Assembly (NCBI RefSeq): GCF_037652055.1 | Contig: NZ_JBBKAH010000004.1 | Location: forward strand, 1-64,000 | Source: Pelagibius sp037652055 | GTDB taxonomy: Bacteria; Pseudomonadota; Alphaproteobacteria; Kiloniellales; Kiloniellaceae | Reading direction: 5' to 3' | DNA: 64,000 nucleotides | In this document: in pieces, positions 1-10,500 of the stretch | How the letters are laid out: the number at the start of each line of letters is the position of its first letter | Numbering within the stretch: position 1 is the first letter of the stretch | Made by a program: the position numbers and the translations under genes | The notes under the pieces: model-generated | Seen by the model: only the letters and a program-made list of their open reading frames with translations | Told to the model about the DNA's origin: nothing | Database searches by the model: none

Positions 1-90
1 CTGGATGAGATCGCCGGCGACGAGCTGCGCCTCGTCGGCCTCAACACCGACGACCTCCACGACAACGACTTCCTGTTCAACGTCGCCTGA
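1..90 (+). CDS. C-terminal end of an RTX-family secreted protein (partial)
   Basis: Only the last 29 codons and the stop are in the window; the gene starts to the left. The peptide, ending DLHDNDFLFNVA, is nearly identical to the end of the protein encoded at 455-3589 (DLSDDDFLFNVA), and the DNA just after the stop is also similar. This marks it as the secretion-signal tail of a paralogous RTX protein exported by type I secretion. Nothing can be said about its catalytic domain. The adjacent exporter genes (3836-6930) are the likely export route. Confidence 0.75.
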   Translation: MDEIAGDELRLVGLNTDDLHDNDFLFNVA

Positions 91-126
91 CCGGCGTTAC
101 CTGGACCAGCGCTTTCTGATGCAAAA

Positions 127-157
127 GGGCGGCGGCGCCGAGAAGGCGCCGTCGCCC
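127..157 (+). terminator. Hairpin after the first RTX gene, probable terminator
   Basis: A 13-bp stem (127-139 with 145-157, one G-T pair) closes a GAGAA loop 36 bases after the stop codon. No clean T tract follows, so termination may be weak. The same hairpin, with a T tract, follows the next RTX gene at 3626-3664. Confidence 0.6.
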
Positions 158-454
158 TGCGTCTATCTAAGCAAAACGAAGAAGACGAATCAACAGCGCA
201 TCTAGCGGCGCTGCGAAGCAGAAAAAGCGTCACAGCTCAATCACATACCCGGTTGTACGACTGTCATCGCGCTTCCCGTTAATCGCTCTCTGTTCACCGG
301 ACCATCGCCGGTGGATCGCCGCGCCAAGAGGGGGGTGACGCGGGGGCTTGTTTCGTCCGGGGCCGATCCGCGCGAGCGGAGACACCGGGCGCCTCTCGCC
401 TCGCACGACGCCTCCCACGGCAACGCATAGATCAACGCAAATCCGCGAGGAAAC
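158..454. other. Intergenic region upstream of the phosphodiesterase-RTX gene
   Basis: No credible gene is seen; the reverse-strand frames here are shadows. It should hold the promoter of the next gene. A perfect 6-bp inverted repeat with a 7-base spacer lies at 295-313 and could be an operator, but this is a guess. A ribosome binding site GAGGA lies at 447-451, just before the start codon at 455. Confidence 0.4.
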
Positions 455-3400
455 ATGACACAAAAGGCAATTCTGGTCGGCATCGACGGCGCACAGCTGG
501 AAAAGCTGCTTCTGCTCGGCCTTCAGGAAGAGGTCGAGGCACTGCTGGGTCTCGACATCGTCGAGTCCTATGTCGGCGGCGAAGTCGGCAGCGAAACGGA
601 GCAGGCTACCTCCAGCGGCCCGGGCTGGTCGACGATCCTGACCGGCACCTGGGTCGATCAGCACGGTGTCGAGAGCAACAACAACGCGCCGGTCGAAGGA
701 GGTGTCGACAGCATCTTCGAGCGGATCGACGCCGCCATTCCCGATGCCAACATCGCATCGGTCGTTCATTGGGCGCCGATCAACAATGGTCACTTCTCCC
801 GCGAAGCTGGACTGCTGGAAGACGAGGCGGTCATCGACGAGGTCGTCAGCGGGATTTCCGACCAGGCAGTGACCGATACGGTCGTTGATCTTATCCTGGA
901 CGAGGCGCCGGACTTTACCTTCGTTCACCTGGACGATGTGGACGGTGCCGGGCACGGCTACGGCTTCGGTGAGGAATACAACGACGCCCTGGCGACGGCC
1001 ATGGCCCAGCTGCAGGCCATCAAGGACGCGGTCGACCAGCGCATGGCGGAAAACCCCGGCGAGGACTGGCTGATCCTGGTCACGACGGACCATGGCCGCG
1101 ACCCGCTAACCGGCAGCGGCCACGGCGGTCAGACGGACTCGGAGCGCCGGACCTTCATCGCGGCGAACAAGGAGCTGGAGGAGTTCGACGAAGCGGTGCC
1201 GGCGACATCGGTCGTGACCACCATCCTGGACCATCTGGGGATCGATTTCGAGTTGTCCGAAGACGGCCTGGTCAGCGGTTCCTTGCTGGAAGGAGCGGCC
1301 GATCCACTGGTGCCGACGCTTGAAGACATCCTGCTGCCGGAAGACGACGCCGGCAACGTGTCGGTGGGCACGGATATCTCCATCCGCTTCAGCGAGAACA
1401 TTCAGGCCGGCAGCGGCAACATCGTCATCAAGCAGCTGTCTGACGATGCCATCGTCGCGACCATCGATGTTACCTCGGCGGCGGTGACCGTAAACGGCGA
1501 CACCGTGACCGTCGATCTGCCGGAAGATCTGGCCTACGAGACCCAGTACTATGTCGAGATCGACTCCGGGGCCTTCACCGACGGCACCAACGACTTCTAC
1601 GGCCTGTCGGGCAGCACCGCCTGGAACTTCACCACGGAGGCCGACACGGTGGCGCCGGAAGCGGTTTCCTTCGGCCCCGCTGACGATGCCGCGGCAGTGC
1701 CGGCGGACGGCAACCTGACCATCGAGTTCAACGAGCCGATCGTTGCTGGTAACGGCAACATCGTCATCTACCGGGCGAGCGACGACTCCGTGGTCGAGAG
1801 CATCGACGTCACCTCAGACCAGGTGACCATCGACGGCAAGACAGTGACCATCGATCCTTCCGCCGATCTGGAGCCTGGCACTGCTTACTACGTGCAGGTG
1901 GATGCCGGCGCCCTGCGGGACACCGCCTCCCTGACCACCCTGTTCTCGGAGAACTTCGAGGGGCTGACGCTGGATCCCTTCGTGAACGAAACCGGTGGTG
2001 ACGGTACCGACTTCACGGCCGAAGCACCGGAAGGCTGGACACATGACAATACGACGCCCGGGGGCGGGGTAACCGAGTTCTTCGGCTGGACCTTCATGGA
2101 CAAGAGCTCCTGGGTCAATGCAGCGGCGGATCAGGGCCGGTCCGGCTTCGTCAATGGGAGCGGTACCGTCATGGTGGCGGATCCGGATGAGTATGATGAC
2201 GGCGCCGTCGGCATCGATCCGAACCTGTTCAACGCCTACATGCGGACGCCTGCGATCGATATCAGCACTGTCGCGGCGGGCAGCCTGACGCTGACTTTCG
2301 ACTCGAGCTGGCGCTATGAAGACAGCCAGAAGGCGGTGCTGACGGTCTCCTATGACGGCGGCGAGTCGGTCGAGGTGCTGCGTTTCTCCTCCGATCCGAG
2401 CGATCCCGATTTCAAGGAAGACGCGACCAACGAGACCCTCACGATCAACCTGGATAACCCCGAAGGGGCCAGCAATGTGGTGATCTCCTTCGGCGTGATC
2501 GAGGCCGGCAACGACTGGTGGTGGGCGATCGACAACATCCTCGTTCAGGGACAGTCCGATGGCGGTGCCACCTCGGGCAATCCCTACGCCGGGATCAGCG
2601 ACAGCACGACCTGGAACTTCACCACCGAAGGCCCCGACAGCGGCGGCGAACAGCCGGGCGAAGACGATGGCCTGCTCCTAGAGGGTACCCGCGGCAACGA
2701 CTTCCTGCTGGGTTATGGCGGCGACGACACGCTGCTGGGCGACCGGGGCGACGACACCCTGGACGGCGGCGACGGGGATGACAGCCTTGACGGCGGTCGC
2801 GACGACGACGTCATCCTGGGCGGCGAGGGCTTCGATACGATCTCCGGCGACCGCGGCGAGGACAGCGTGCTGGCCGGCGAGGGCGACGACTGGGTCGACG
2901 GCGGTCGCGACGACGACCTGCTGTTCGGCAGCGACGGCGACGACACCCTGATCGGCGACCGCGGCGACGACAGCCTGGACGGCGGCGACGGTGACGACGT
3001 CATCGATGCCGGCCGCGGCGACGACTACGTGGCGGGCGGCGACGGGGATGACCTTATCCTCGCCGACCGCGGCGACGACGAGGTCGACGGCGGCGACGGC
3101 GACGACACCATCGACGGCGGGCGTGACGACGACTACCTGGATGGCGGCAACGACGACGACCTGCTGCTGGGTGACCGGGGCGACGACACCCTGGTGGGTG
3201 ACGGCGGCGACGATACGCTCGACGGCGGCTACGACGACGACAGCCTGGACGGCGGTGCGGGAGACGACCTGCTGCTGGGCGGGCGCGACGACGATACCCT
3301 GGCAGGCGGCGAGGGCGACGACACCCTCACCGGCGGCCACGGCGACGACCTCTTCGTGTTCGACGCCGGCACGGGCTTCGACGTGGTGACCGACTTCGAG

Positions 3401-3589
3401 CCAGGCGACGACATGATCGCGTTGAACGGCTTCTCGTTCACCGACTTCACGGCGCTGATCTCGTTGGCGGTGAACGACGGCGGCGACGTGGTCTTCAGCC
3501 TGGATGCCGTCGCCGGCGACGAGCTGCGCCTGGTCGGCGTCCAGACCGACGACCTCAGCGACGACGACTTCCTGTTCAACGTCGCCTGA
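455..3589 (+). CDS. Secreted RTX protein with N-terminal type I phosphodiesterase/nucleotide pyrophosphatase domain
   Basis: 1044 residues, no N-terminal signal peptide, as expected for type I secretion. Residues 1-280 are an alkaline-phosphatase-superfamily phosphodiesterase: D11 in VGIDGAQ, a probable nucleophile S54 in TSSGPGWSTILTG, D163 and H167 in the DxxxH motif, D212/H213 in TTDHGRD and H223 in GHGG would bind two metal ions. An Ig-like (Big_5, SbsA-type) domain follows at about 286-397. A second begins at about 398 but is interrupted at about 490-704 by a beta-rich domain starting SENFEG, then finishes at about 705-730 with SDSTTWNFTTEG. Canonical GGxGxDx calcium-binding nonapeptides fill about 744-965, followed by a secretion tail. 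The ATG at 455 has GAGGA just upstream. The exporter genes lie directly downstream. The substrate is unknown; phosphodiester or phosphate-ester hydrolysis outside the cell is inferred. Confidence 0.85.
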   Translation: MTQKAILVGIDGAQLEKLLLLGLQEEVEALLGLDIVESYVGGEVGSETEQATSSGPGWSTILTGTWVDQHGVESNNNAPVEGGVDSIFERIDAAIPDANIASVVHWAPINNGHFSREAGLLEDEAVIDEVVSGISDQAVTDTVVDLILDEAPDFTFVHLDDVDGAGHGYGFGEEYNDALATAMAQLQAIKDAVDQRMAENPGEDWLILVTTDHGRDPLTGSGHGGQTDSERRTFIAANKELEEFDEAVPATSVVTTILDHLGIDFELSEDGLVSGSLLEGAADPLVPTLEDILLPEDDAGNVSVGTDISIRFSENIQAGSGNIVIKQLSDDAIVATIDVTSAAVTVNGDTVTVDLPEDLAYETQYYVEIDSGAFTDGTNDFYGLSGSTAWNFTTEADTVAPEAVSFGPADDAAAVPADGNLTIEFNEPIVAGNGNIVIYRASDDSVVESIDVTSDQVTIDGKTVTIDPSADLEPGTAYYVQVDAGALRDTASLTTLFSENFEGLTLDPFVNETGGDGTDFTAEAPEGWTHDNTTPGGGVTEFFGWTFMDKSSWVNAAADQGRSGFVNGSGTVMVADPDEYDDGAVGIDPNLFNAYMRTPAIDISTVAAGSLTLTFDSSWRYEDSQKAVLTVSYDGGESVEVLRFSSDPSDPDFKEDATNETLTINLDNPEGASNVVISFGVIEAGNDWWWAIDNILVQGQSDGGATSGNPYAGISDSTTWNFTTEGPDSGGEQPGEDDGLLLEGTRGNDFLLGYGGDDTLLGDRGDDTLDGGDGDDSLDGGRDDDVILGGEGFDTISGDRGEDSVLAGEGDDWVDGGRDDDLLFGSDGDDTLIGDRGDDSLDGGDGDDVIDAGRGDDYVAGGDGDDLILADRGDDEVDGGDGDDTIDGGRDDDYLDGGNDDDLLLGDRGDDTLVGDGGDDTLDGGYDDDSLDGGAGDDLLLGGRDDDTLAGGEGDDTLTGGHGDDLFVFDAGTGFDVVTDFEPGDDMIALNGFSFTDFTALISLAVNDGGDVVFSLDAVAGDELRLVGVQTDDLSDDDFLFNVA

Positions 3590-3625
3590 CCGGTGTGACC
3601 CGGATAAGCGTTCCCTGATGCAAAA

Positions 3626-3664
3626 GGGCGGCGGTGCCAGGACGGCGCCGCCGCCCCGTCTTTT
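3626..3664 (+). terminator. Intrinsic terminator after the phosphodiesterase-RTX gene
   Basis: A 13-bp GC stem (3626-3638 with 3644-3656, one T-G pair) with a 5-base loop is followed by TTTT at 3661-3664. It separates the RTX gene from the exporter genes, so the exporter probably has its own promoter in 3665-3835. Confidence 0.75.
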
Positions 3665-3835
3665 CAGGCCATGGCCCGGTCGCTTCCGGAAAGCGTCATA
3701 TTTCGGCCACACGGGTGTAACGGCCTTGGTTGCTAATCAGGCAATCAACGGCGAACGCGCAAATGAATCGACCCTGTCCGATGGGCGGGCGGCCGGTAGG
3801 GCGTGTCCAGGCGACAGGGCAAGGACCGAGTATTT

Positions 3836-5617
3836 ATGACGGATAAGCCAGCCAAGGGGCCCGAGAACCCGCTGTCGGAAGCCTTTCAGGACGTGCGGGC
3901 CGCCTTCGGCTCCGTCGGTCTGTTCAGCTTCTTCATCAACCTGCTGATGCTGACGGGACCGCTCTACATGATGCAGGTCTACGACCGCGTCCTCACCTCC
4001 GGCAGCTCTCATACGCTGGTCATGCTGACGGTGGTGGCGGTCGGCATGATCCTCACCTCCGCGCTGCTGGAGCTCGTGCGCGCGCGCGTTTTCGTGCGCA
4101 TCGGCTCACGCCTTGACCGACGGTTGAACGGCCGGCTGTTCGAGGGCATGCTGCGGCGCCACCTGCAGCACAGCGAAAGCGTCGAACCGCAGCCGTTGCG
4201 CGACCTCGAGACGCTGCGGGGCTTTCTCACCGGCAACGGGCTGCTCTCCTTCTTCGATGCGCCGTGGACGCCGCTGTTCCTGGCCATCATCTTCGTCCTG
4301 CACCCTTACCTGGGTCTGGTGTCACTGGCCGGGGCGGTGGTGCTGTTCGCCCTGGCGGTGCTTAGCGAGCTGGCGACGCGCGGGCCGCTGCGCGAGGCCG
4401 GGCGTGACAGCGCGGCCGCCCACGGCTTCACCGAAAACACCCTGCGCAACGCCGAAGTGATCGAGGCCATGGGCATGCTGCCCGGCCTGCAGCGTCGCTG
4501 GCTGGCGCGCCACCAGGCCGCGCTGGCCGCCCAGGCCAAGGCCAGCGACCGCGGCGGCATCCTCACCGCCGGTGCCAAATTCGTCCGGCCGGTGCTGCAG
4601 GTGGCGATCCTCGGCACCGGCGCCTACCTCGCGCTGCAGCAGGAGATCACGCCGGGCGTGATGATCGCGGCCTCGATCATGATGGGTCGCGCGCTGGCGC
4701 CGGTGGAAGGCGCCATCGGTAACTGGCGCAGCTTCGTCCTGGCGCGCGCCGCGCGGACGCGCCTCAAGTCCTTCCTGGAAGACGACAGGAGGCCGGCACC
4801 CTCCATGCCGCTGCCGCGGCCGAAAGGAACGATCGCCGTCGAGAAGCTAGTCGCCGCGCCGCCGGGCGTGACCAAGCCTGTGCTGAAGGGCATCTCCTTC
4901 GGTCTGGAAGCCGGCGAAGGGCTCGGCATCATCGGGCCCAGCGCCGCCGGCAAGTCGACGCTGGCGCGCCTGCTGGTCGGCATCTGGGCGCCGGCGTCGG
5001 GCGCCGTGCGCCTGGACGGCGCCGACGTCAGCGAGTGGAATCACGTCGAGCTGGGCCCGCACCTGGGCTATCTGCCGCAGGACGTGGAGCTGTTCGACGG
5101 CACGGTGGCGGAGAACATCGCACGCTTTGCGGAGCCCGATCCCAGGGCGGTGGTGGAGGCGGCGCAGCGGGCCGGCGTACACGAGATGATCCTGCACCTG
5201 GGCGAGGGCTACGATACCCGCATCGGGCTGGGCGGGGCGGCGTTGTCCGGCGGCCAGCGGCAGCGCATCGGGTTGGCGCGCGCCCTCTACGGCAACCCGG
5301 CGCTCGTGGTGCTCGACGAGCCCAACGCCAACCTCGACAGCGAGGGCGAGGAGGCCTTGCGCCGCGCCGTGAAGGCGATGAAGGCGCAGGGGACCACGGT
5401 GGTGCTGATCGCCCACCGGCCGGCGATACTCGGCAGCATGGACAAGCTGCTGGTCTTGCGCGACGGGCTGATCGAACACTTTGGCGCGACGCCGGAGGTA
5501 CTGCCCAAGGTGACCCGCGCGGTGCCCAAGCCGCCGAAGCCTGCCAAGGGCGCGCCGGCGGCAGAAGTGCAGCGGCTTGCCGCTGCGTCCCGGCGCGCGG
5601 AGGCGGCGCAGGCATGA
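3836..5617 (+). CDS. Type I secretion ABC transporter (PrtD/HasD/RsaD type)
   Basis: 593 residues: an inner-membrane exporter half-transporter that energises one-step secretion of RTX proteins. An N-terminal membrane domain opens with a hydrophobic segment (FSFFINLLMLTGPLYMMQVY, the usual PrtD-family start), without the C39-like domain of HlyB. The ATPase domain has Walker A GPSAAGKST (367-375), signature LSGGQ (470-474) and Walker B LVVLDEP. I chose the ATG at 3836, which has AAGGA at 3821-3825; a GTG at 3803 would add 11 residues. The stop overlaps the start of the fusion-protein gene by 4 bases, so the two are translationally coupled. Its likely cargoes are the RTX proteins at 455 and 7576 and the partial ones at both window edges. 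Confidence 0.93.
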   Translation: MTDKPAKGPENPLSEAFQDVRAAFGSVGLFSFFINLLMLTGPLYMMQVYDRVLTSGSSHTLVMLTVVAVGMILTSALLELVRARVFVRIGSRLDRRLNGRLFEGMLRRHLQHSESVEPQPLRDLETLRGFLTGNGLLSFFDAPWTPLFLAIIFVLHPYLGLVSLAGAVVLFALAVLSELATRGPLREAGRDSAAAHGFTENTLRNAEVIEAMGMLPGLQRRWLARHQAALAAQAKASDRGGILTAGAKFVRPVLQVAILGTGAYLALQQEITPGVMIAASIMMGRALAPVEGAIGNWRSFVLARAARTRLKSFLEDDRRPAPSMPLPRPKGTIAVEKLVAAPPGVTKPVLKGISFGLEAGEGLGIIGPSAAGKSTLARLLVGIWAPASGAVRLDGADVSEWNHVELGPHLGYLPQDVELFDGTVAENIARFAEPDPRAVVEAAQRAGVHEMILHLGEGYDTRIGLGGAALSGGQRQRIGLARALYGNPALVVLDEPNANLDSEGEEALRRAVKAMKAQGTTVVLIAHRPAILGSMDKLLVLRDGLIEHFGATPEVLPKVTRAVPKPPKPAKGAPAAEVQRLAAASRRAEAAQA

Positions 5618-6930
5618 CCTCGGAATCCAACCTGCCCGCCGAAGCCCCCACCAGCACCCGCCGCGTGGTGCTGGCCGGCCTTGCCGTCATCGTGCTGACC
5701 TTCGGCGGCTTCTTTGGCTGGGCGGCCACCGCCGATCTGTCAAGCGCCGTGATCGCCTCAGGCACTGTCATGGTCGACAGCAACCGCAAGGCCATCCAGC
5801 ACCTGGAAGGCGGCATTGTCCGCGAGATCCTGGTGCGCAACGGCGACGCGGTGCGGCGTGGCGACCTGCTGCTGCGCCTCGACGAAACCCAGGCGCGCGC
5901 GTCGCTGGCCATCGTGCAGATCAAGCTGGACCAGGCGTTGGCCGCCGAGGCGCGACTGCTGGCCGAGCGCGACGGCGCCGAGGCCATCATTGTGCCCGAT
6001 GCCCTCGCCGACCGGGTGAACCGGCAGCACATCCGCGAGATCCTGCGCGACCAGGAGAGCCTGTTCATGGCGCGGCGCGAAACCCTGCGCGGTGAGACCG
6101 AAATCTATACCCAGCGCATCGGCCAGATCGAGGAGCAGATCGCGGGCTATCGCGCCCAGCAGGAGTCCAAGGGCCGCCAGATGGACCTGATCAACGAAGA
6201 ACTGGCGGCAAAACAGTCCCTGCTCGAAAAAGGCTACGCGGAAAAGCCCAAGGTGCTGGCACTGGAGCGCGAGGCCGCCCGCCTGGGCGGCGAACGGGGC
6301 GAACTGATCGCCGAAATCGCTGCGGCGAAGACCTCGATCAGTGAGGCCAAGCTGCAGATCCTGCAACTCGGGAAGGACTTCCGCGAGCAGGTCGAGCAGG
6401 AGCTTAGGGAAACGCGGGCGCAGATCCTGGACCTGCGCGAGCGTGTAACCGCGGCCAGCTTCATCCTGAACCACCTGGAAGTGCGCGCGCCGGAAGACGC
6501 CATCGTCGTCGGCCTGCAGGTCTATGCGCAGGGGCAGGTGGTGCGGCCGGGACAGGCGGTCCTGGAACTGGTGCCGGTTGGCGACCAGCTGATCGTCGAG
6601 GCGAAAATCCGGCCGGTCGACATCGACAACCTCTTCGCCGGCCAGGAGGCTGACGTGGTGTTCACCGCCTTCCCGCAGCGCACGACGCCGCGCCTGCTGG
6701 GCTCGGTAATCTACATATCCGCCGACCGCTTCGAGGACGAGCGCAGCGGTGAGGCCTACTACCTGGCACGCGTGGTGGTGCCAGACAACGAGGCGGCCCG
6801 CCTGGGCGACCACAAGCTGCAGCCCGGCATGCCGGCCGACGTGATGATCAAGACCGGCGAGCGCACCCCGCTCGACTACCTCGTCCAGCCGCTACGCGAC
6901 AGCATCATGAAGGCCTGGCGGGAAACCTGA
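5614..6930 (+). CDS. Type I secretion membrane-fusion protein (HlyD/PrtE family)
   Basis: 438 residues. It bridges the inner-membrane ABC exporter to an outer-membrane channel. A short cytoplasmic N-terminus is followed by one transmembrane segment (about 20-40), a biotinyl-lipoyl-like region (SGTVMVDSNRKAIQHLEGG), a long periplasmic coiled coil and a C-terminal beta region ending near VMIKTGERTPLDYLVQPL, typical of the family. The ATG overlaps the stop of the ABC gene (ATGA). No TolC-type gene follows, so the outer-membrane channel must be encoded elsewhere. Confidence 0.93.
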   Translation: MTSESNLPAEAPTSTRRVVLAGLAVIVLTFGGFFGWAATADLSSAVIASGTVMVDSNRKAIQHLEGGIVREILVRNGDAVRRGDLLLRLDETQARASLAIVQIKLDQALAAEARLLAERDGAEAIIVPDALADRVNRQHIREILRDQESLFMARRETLRGETEIYTQRIGQIEEQIAGYRAQQESKGRQMDLINEELAAKQSLLEKGYAEKPKVLALEREAARLGGERGELIAEIAAAKTSISEAKLQILQLGKDFREQVEQELRETRAQILDLRERVTAASFILNHLEVRAPEDAIVVGLQVYAQGQVVRPGQAVLELVPVGDQLIVEAKIRPVDIDNLFAGQEADVVFTAFPQRTTPRLLGSVIYISADRFEDERSGEAYYLARVVVPDNEAARLGDHKLQPGMPADVMIKTGERTPLDYLVQPLRDSIMKAWRET

Positions 6931-7575
6931 CCACTCAGCAAGCTGGCCCTGAGAACTGAGGATCAGGTTTCGGGACCGCCGGAAAGCGCCGCAAAAGTGA
7001 TTGCACCCTTTGCACAGAGAGCGATACGGCGCCCTGCAATTGACTGTTCTTGCGGAAGTTTTCTGGGGAGTGGCTGGGGGGCTGGATTCCAAGCCGTCAG
7101 TTTTATCCAACCAAATCAGAGGCTTGCAGGGCGCGTGAACAGGAATGTGCCACAATCCGGTTAAGGCGGCAAGCGCCCAACCCTTACTCGGGGTTGCCGT
7201 CACGCCGGGCATTTGGGTGGGTAAGGTCGGCTCAATTCTCGAAAGCGAACATGCTCTAAGCGGCCATGAACTTCTCTTCGTGGCATAAAGGCGGAGTCAA
7301 CGGCCTGTCGGCGTAGGTCTGGTCTACGACTGTAACCACCTTTAGCACCGGTCCTGGCGTGGAGAGCGGCGCCCAGCCAGAACCTAGCACTCAAATCAGT
7401 GCTTTAATTGAATGTCGGTATCGGTGACCTTCGTCGGACGGTCACAATCTTGACAACCATGTGACGTCTTTCTTGCGCTGCCGCAGCCACCAGTTGCCTC
7501 AATTTGGTTTCTGGCCTTCCGCTCGTCGTGGCCCGAGCCTTGCGAAGGCAGACCAAAGCAACTGGGAGAGCTGAG
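6931..7575. other. Long intergenic region before the giant repeat protein
   Basis: 645 bases with no credible gene; the small frames here lack homology-like features. A 5-bp inverted repeat lies at 6948-6967. A TTGACA hexamer lies at 7450-7455 but no good -10 follows at normal spacing. The region should carry the promoter for the gene at 7576. Codon-like GC periodicity is not obvious, so it may hold decayed sequence. Confidence 0.35.
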
Positions 7576-10500
7576 ATGGCACAGGCCAAGGGAAGCGACG
7601 GTTCGGCTGGGTGGGCCGAAACGGGTGCGGACGACGAGCCGAACACCCGCAGCGCGCTCGGGGTGGCGGTTCTGTCTCAAGACTTTGGAGCCTTTTTCGT
7701 ACTGTCAGGCGGGCCGGGGCCAGACACCCTGGCCGGGACGGCTGATGACGATACCTTGCTCGGGGCGGGCGGCGACGATCTGCTCGCCGGCGAGGCGCTC
7801 CAGGCCGCGGCGCTCGCTGTCGCCACTGCGGCGAATCAAGATAGCGCCGATACTCTGGCACCAAGCGGCAGCGACAGTCTCGGCGGCGGCGGCCACGACG
7901 ACCATCTGGCGGGGGAGGCCCTCGCCGCGGGCACCGACCTCGCCGTCGCCGAGGCCGACAACCGCGCTGACTTTGGCGGCCGTGCCGGCGTCGACCGCGT
8001 CCACGGCGGTGGCGGTAGCAGTACCGGCGCCGATCGCCTTGCGGGTGAGGCCCTAGCGTTTGCTACCGCCGGGCCCGCCGCCGCGCTTGCCCGCAACCTC
8101 ACTTCAGACGGTATCGCCGGCAGCGACAGTCTCGCCGGCGGCCCCGGCACGGACAGCCTCGCCGGCGACGCCCTCGCTGTCGCGCCTCTGGATCATCCTG
8201 AGGGTGCGGCCCTCGCCCGCGCGGTGAACGGGACCCGAGGCGGCTGGGCGGGCAACGATGTTGTGGAGGCCGGCTCCGGCAGCGACCTAGCGGCCGGCGA
8301 CGCCTTGGCCAGCGGCCGCATCGCCGAAGCGATGGCGGAGAACAGCGGCAGCGGGCTCACCGTCGATGGCCCCAACCCCTCGAACGGTGGTGCAGGTAAC
8401 GACAGCCTCACCGGCTTTGACGGCCACGACAGGCTGGCCGGCGATGCCCTGGCCGAGGCTGCCGGTTTTGCGACCGCCACGGCGGCCAACCGGATCACGA
8501 ACTCTGTGATCGACGCTGCCGTCGGCGCCGACAGCCTCGACGGTGGCACGGGGGCAGACAAACTCGCCGGCGATGCGTTGGCGATCTCCCACCGCCGCAG
8601 GGCCGAGGCGTCGGCCGACAACACCACCGATAGCGGCAAGGCCGGCGATGACACTCTCCACGGCGGCGAGGGTGGCAACTTGCTGGTCGGCGACGCCCTG
8701 GCCTGGGGTGAGACGGACTCGCTCGCCGTGACGGTGAACCGCGTCATGGGCTCCGGCGCGACGGCCGGCAACGACGTGATTATCGGTGGCCATGATCGGG
8801 ACCGCGTTGCCGGCGACGCGGCCGTGATGGGCCCGGGCATCGCGCGCGTGGAAAACTTTGCCGAGGGAACCGTCCTCGCGTCCGCCGGCAGCGACCTTAT
8901 CCTCAGCGAGGGGGGCCTCGACATCCTGGCCGGCGATGCTCTGGCCCTCGGTGGCAGCCGCGCCGAAGTGCTGAATCTCGCACAGGATGGCGGGGCCGGC
9001 GGTGACACAATCCAGCTTACGGCTCCACGCGGGCCCGGCAGCCACACCGTCGCTGGTGATGCCCTGGCGACCGGGACCGGCGGCGAGGCAGACGTGGAGA
9101 ACAGCGTCGCGGTCATCGGTGTGGCGCGCGGCCCCGGCGGCACGGCGGCGGCCGGCACCGATACGGTTACCGGCGGTGACGGGCCCTCGACCAACATTGT
9201 CGCGGGCGATGCCCTGGCAAGCGGTGCGGCCGGTGCAGCCACAGTGGCCAACAGCGCGGCCGTGGACGTCGTCTTCCAGCCGTCCAGCTTCACCACCGGC
9301 AGCGGCACAGCTGGCAGCGACCTGATCGATCTCTTCAGCCACGACAACGACAGCGTCGCCGGCGATGCGCTGGCCATTGGGGCGGGCGGGACCGCCACCG
9401 CTGAGAACTTCGCGCGGGCCAGTGCTGTCGGCGGCGAGATCGGCCGTGCCGAGGCCTTTGCCGGCAATGATACCATCGACGGCTACGCCGGTACCAACGT
9501 GTTGGCCGGCGACGCTGCGACCACTGATCCTTCCGGGGGCGACGCCACCGTGACCAATACGGCTCTTGCCGCAGCAGCGAACTGTTCGGCGCAGGCCGGC
9601 AACGACGCACTTCAGGCTTCGCCCTCGTCCGGCCGGGTGCCCACCAGCGATAACCTGGTGGCAGGTGATGCCCTGACGCTGGCGGCGGAGGCGCGCGCGC
9701 TGGCGGGCAACGCCGCCACCGCTGACGGCAGCGGGCTCGCCTCCGCTGGCGATGATACCCTCGGGCTGTATTGGAGTGGGTCCGACAGCCTGGCTGGTGA
9801 CGCGCTGGCCAGCGGCGACGGAGCCGAGGCCGTGAGCGACAACCTTGCCGAAGCTTTCGCCGCTGGGGAGGCTTCCGCGGGTGGCGACGATCTGCGCTCG
9901 GTGCAGGGCGGTGGCCTTGCCGCGGGCGAGTCGCTCGCCCTGGGAACGGCCGGTCGGGCGGCTTCGGCCAACACGGCGCGAGCGGAAGAGACAGGTCTGG
10001 CCGAGGCTGGCGGAGACTTGATTTACGGCGGCTGGCCCACGCATGTGATCTCCGGCGGCGCGCTCGCCGCAGGTGCCAGCGGCGCGTTGGCCGAGGTGAT
10101 CAACAGCGCCGAGGCCGGCGGTACTGCCTGGGCGCTAGCCGACGCCGACACCCTCAACGGCGACATTGCTGACCACTACGGCGGCGGCGACGACACCATG
10201 GCCGGGGACGTGCTGGCCGCGGGCGTTGGTGGCGTGGCGCGCGTGACCAACAGCGCCACGGCGTCGGAGGGCGCACAAGCTAATGCGGGCGGTGATGTGG
10301 TCATGGGTGGCCAGTGGAACAATCTCCTGGCCGGCGACGCGCTGACCACCGGCGAGGCAGGACTCAGCGAGGTGGTAAACGAGGCGGCCGGTGCCGGAGC
10401 CGGGGCTGGCAACGACACCATCGGGGCGGACAACAGCGGCACCAACATCATCGCCGGCGACGCCTTTGCGAGCGGCCGCAACGGCACTGCACGAGTCACC

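Noticed and set aside
2678..3712. Long reverse-strand open frame opposite the RTX repeats
   Set aside because: It is the valine-rich mirror of Gly-Asp codons; the forward strand encodes canonical RTX repeats and the reverse has no start signal or domain.
6931..7575. Search for a TolC-type outer-membrane channel gene after the fusion protein
   Set aside because: No frame here encodes a beta-barrel or helical TolC-like protein; the channel must be elsewhere.
8287..10044. Long reverse-strand open frames opposite the giant repeat gene
   Set aside because: Same GC-driven shadow effect; the forward frame has a ribosome site, regular repeats and a secretion domain.
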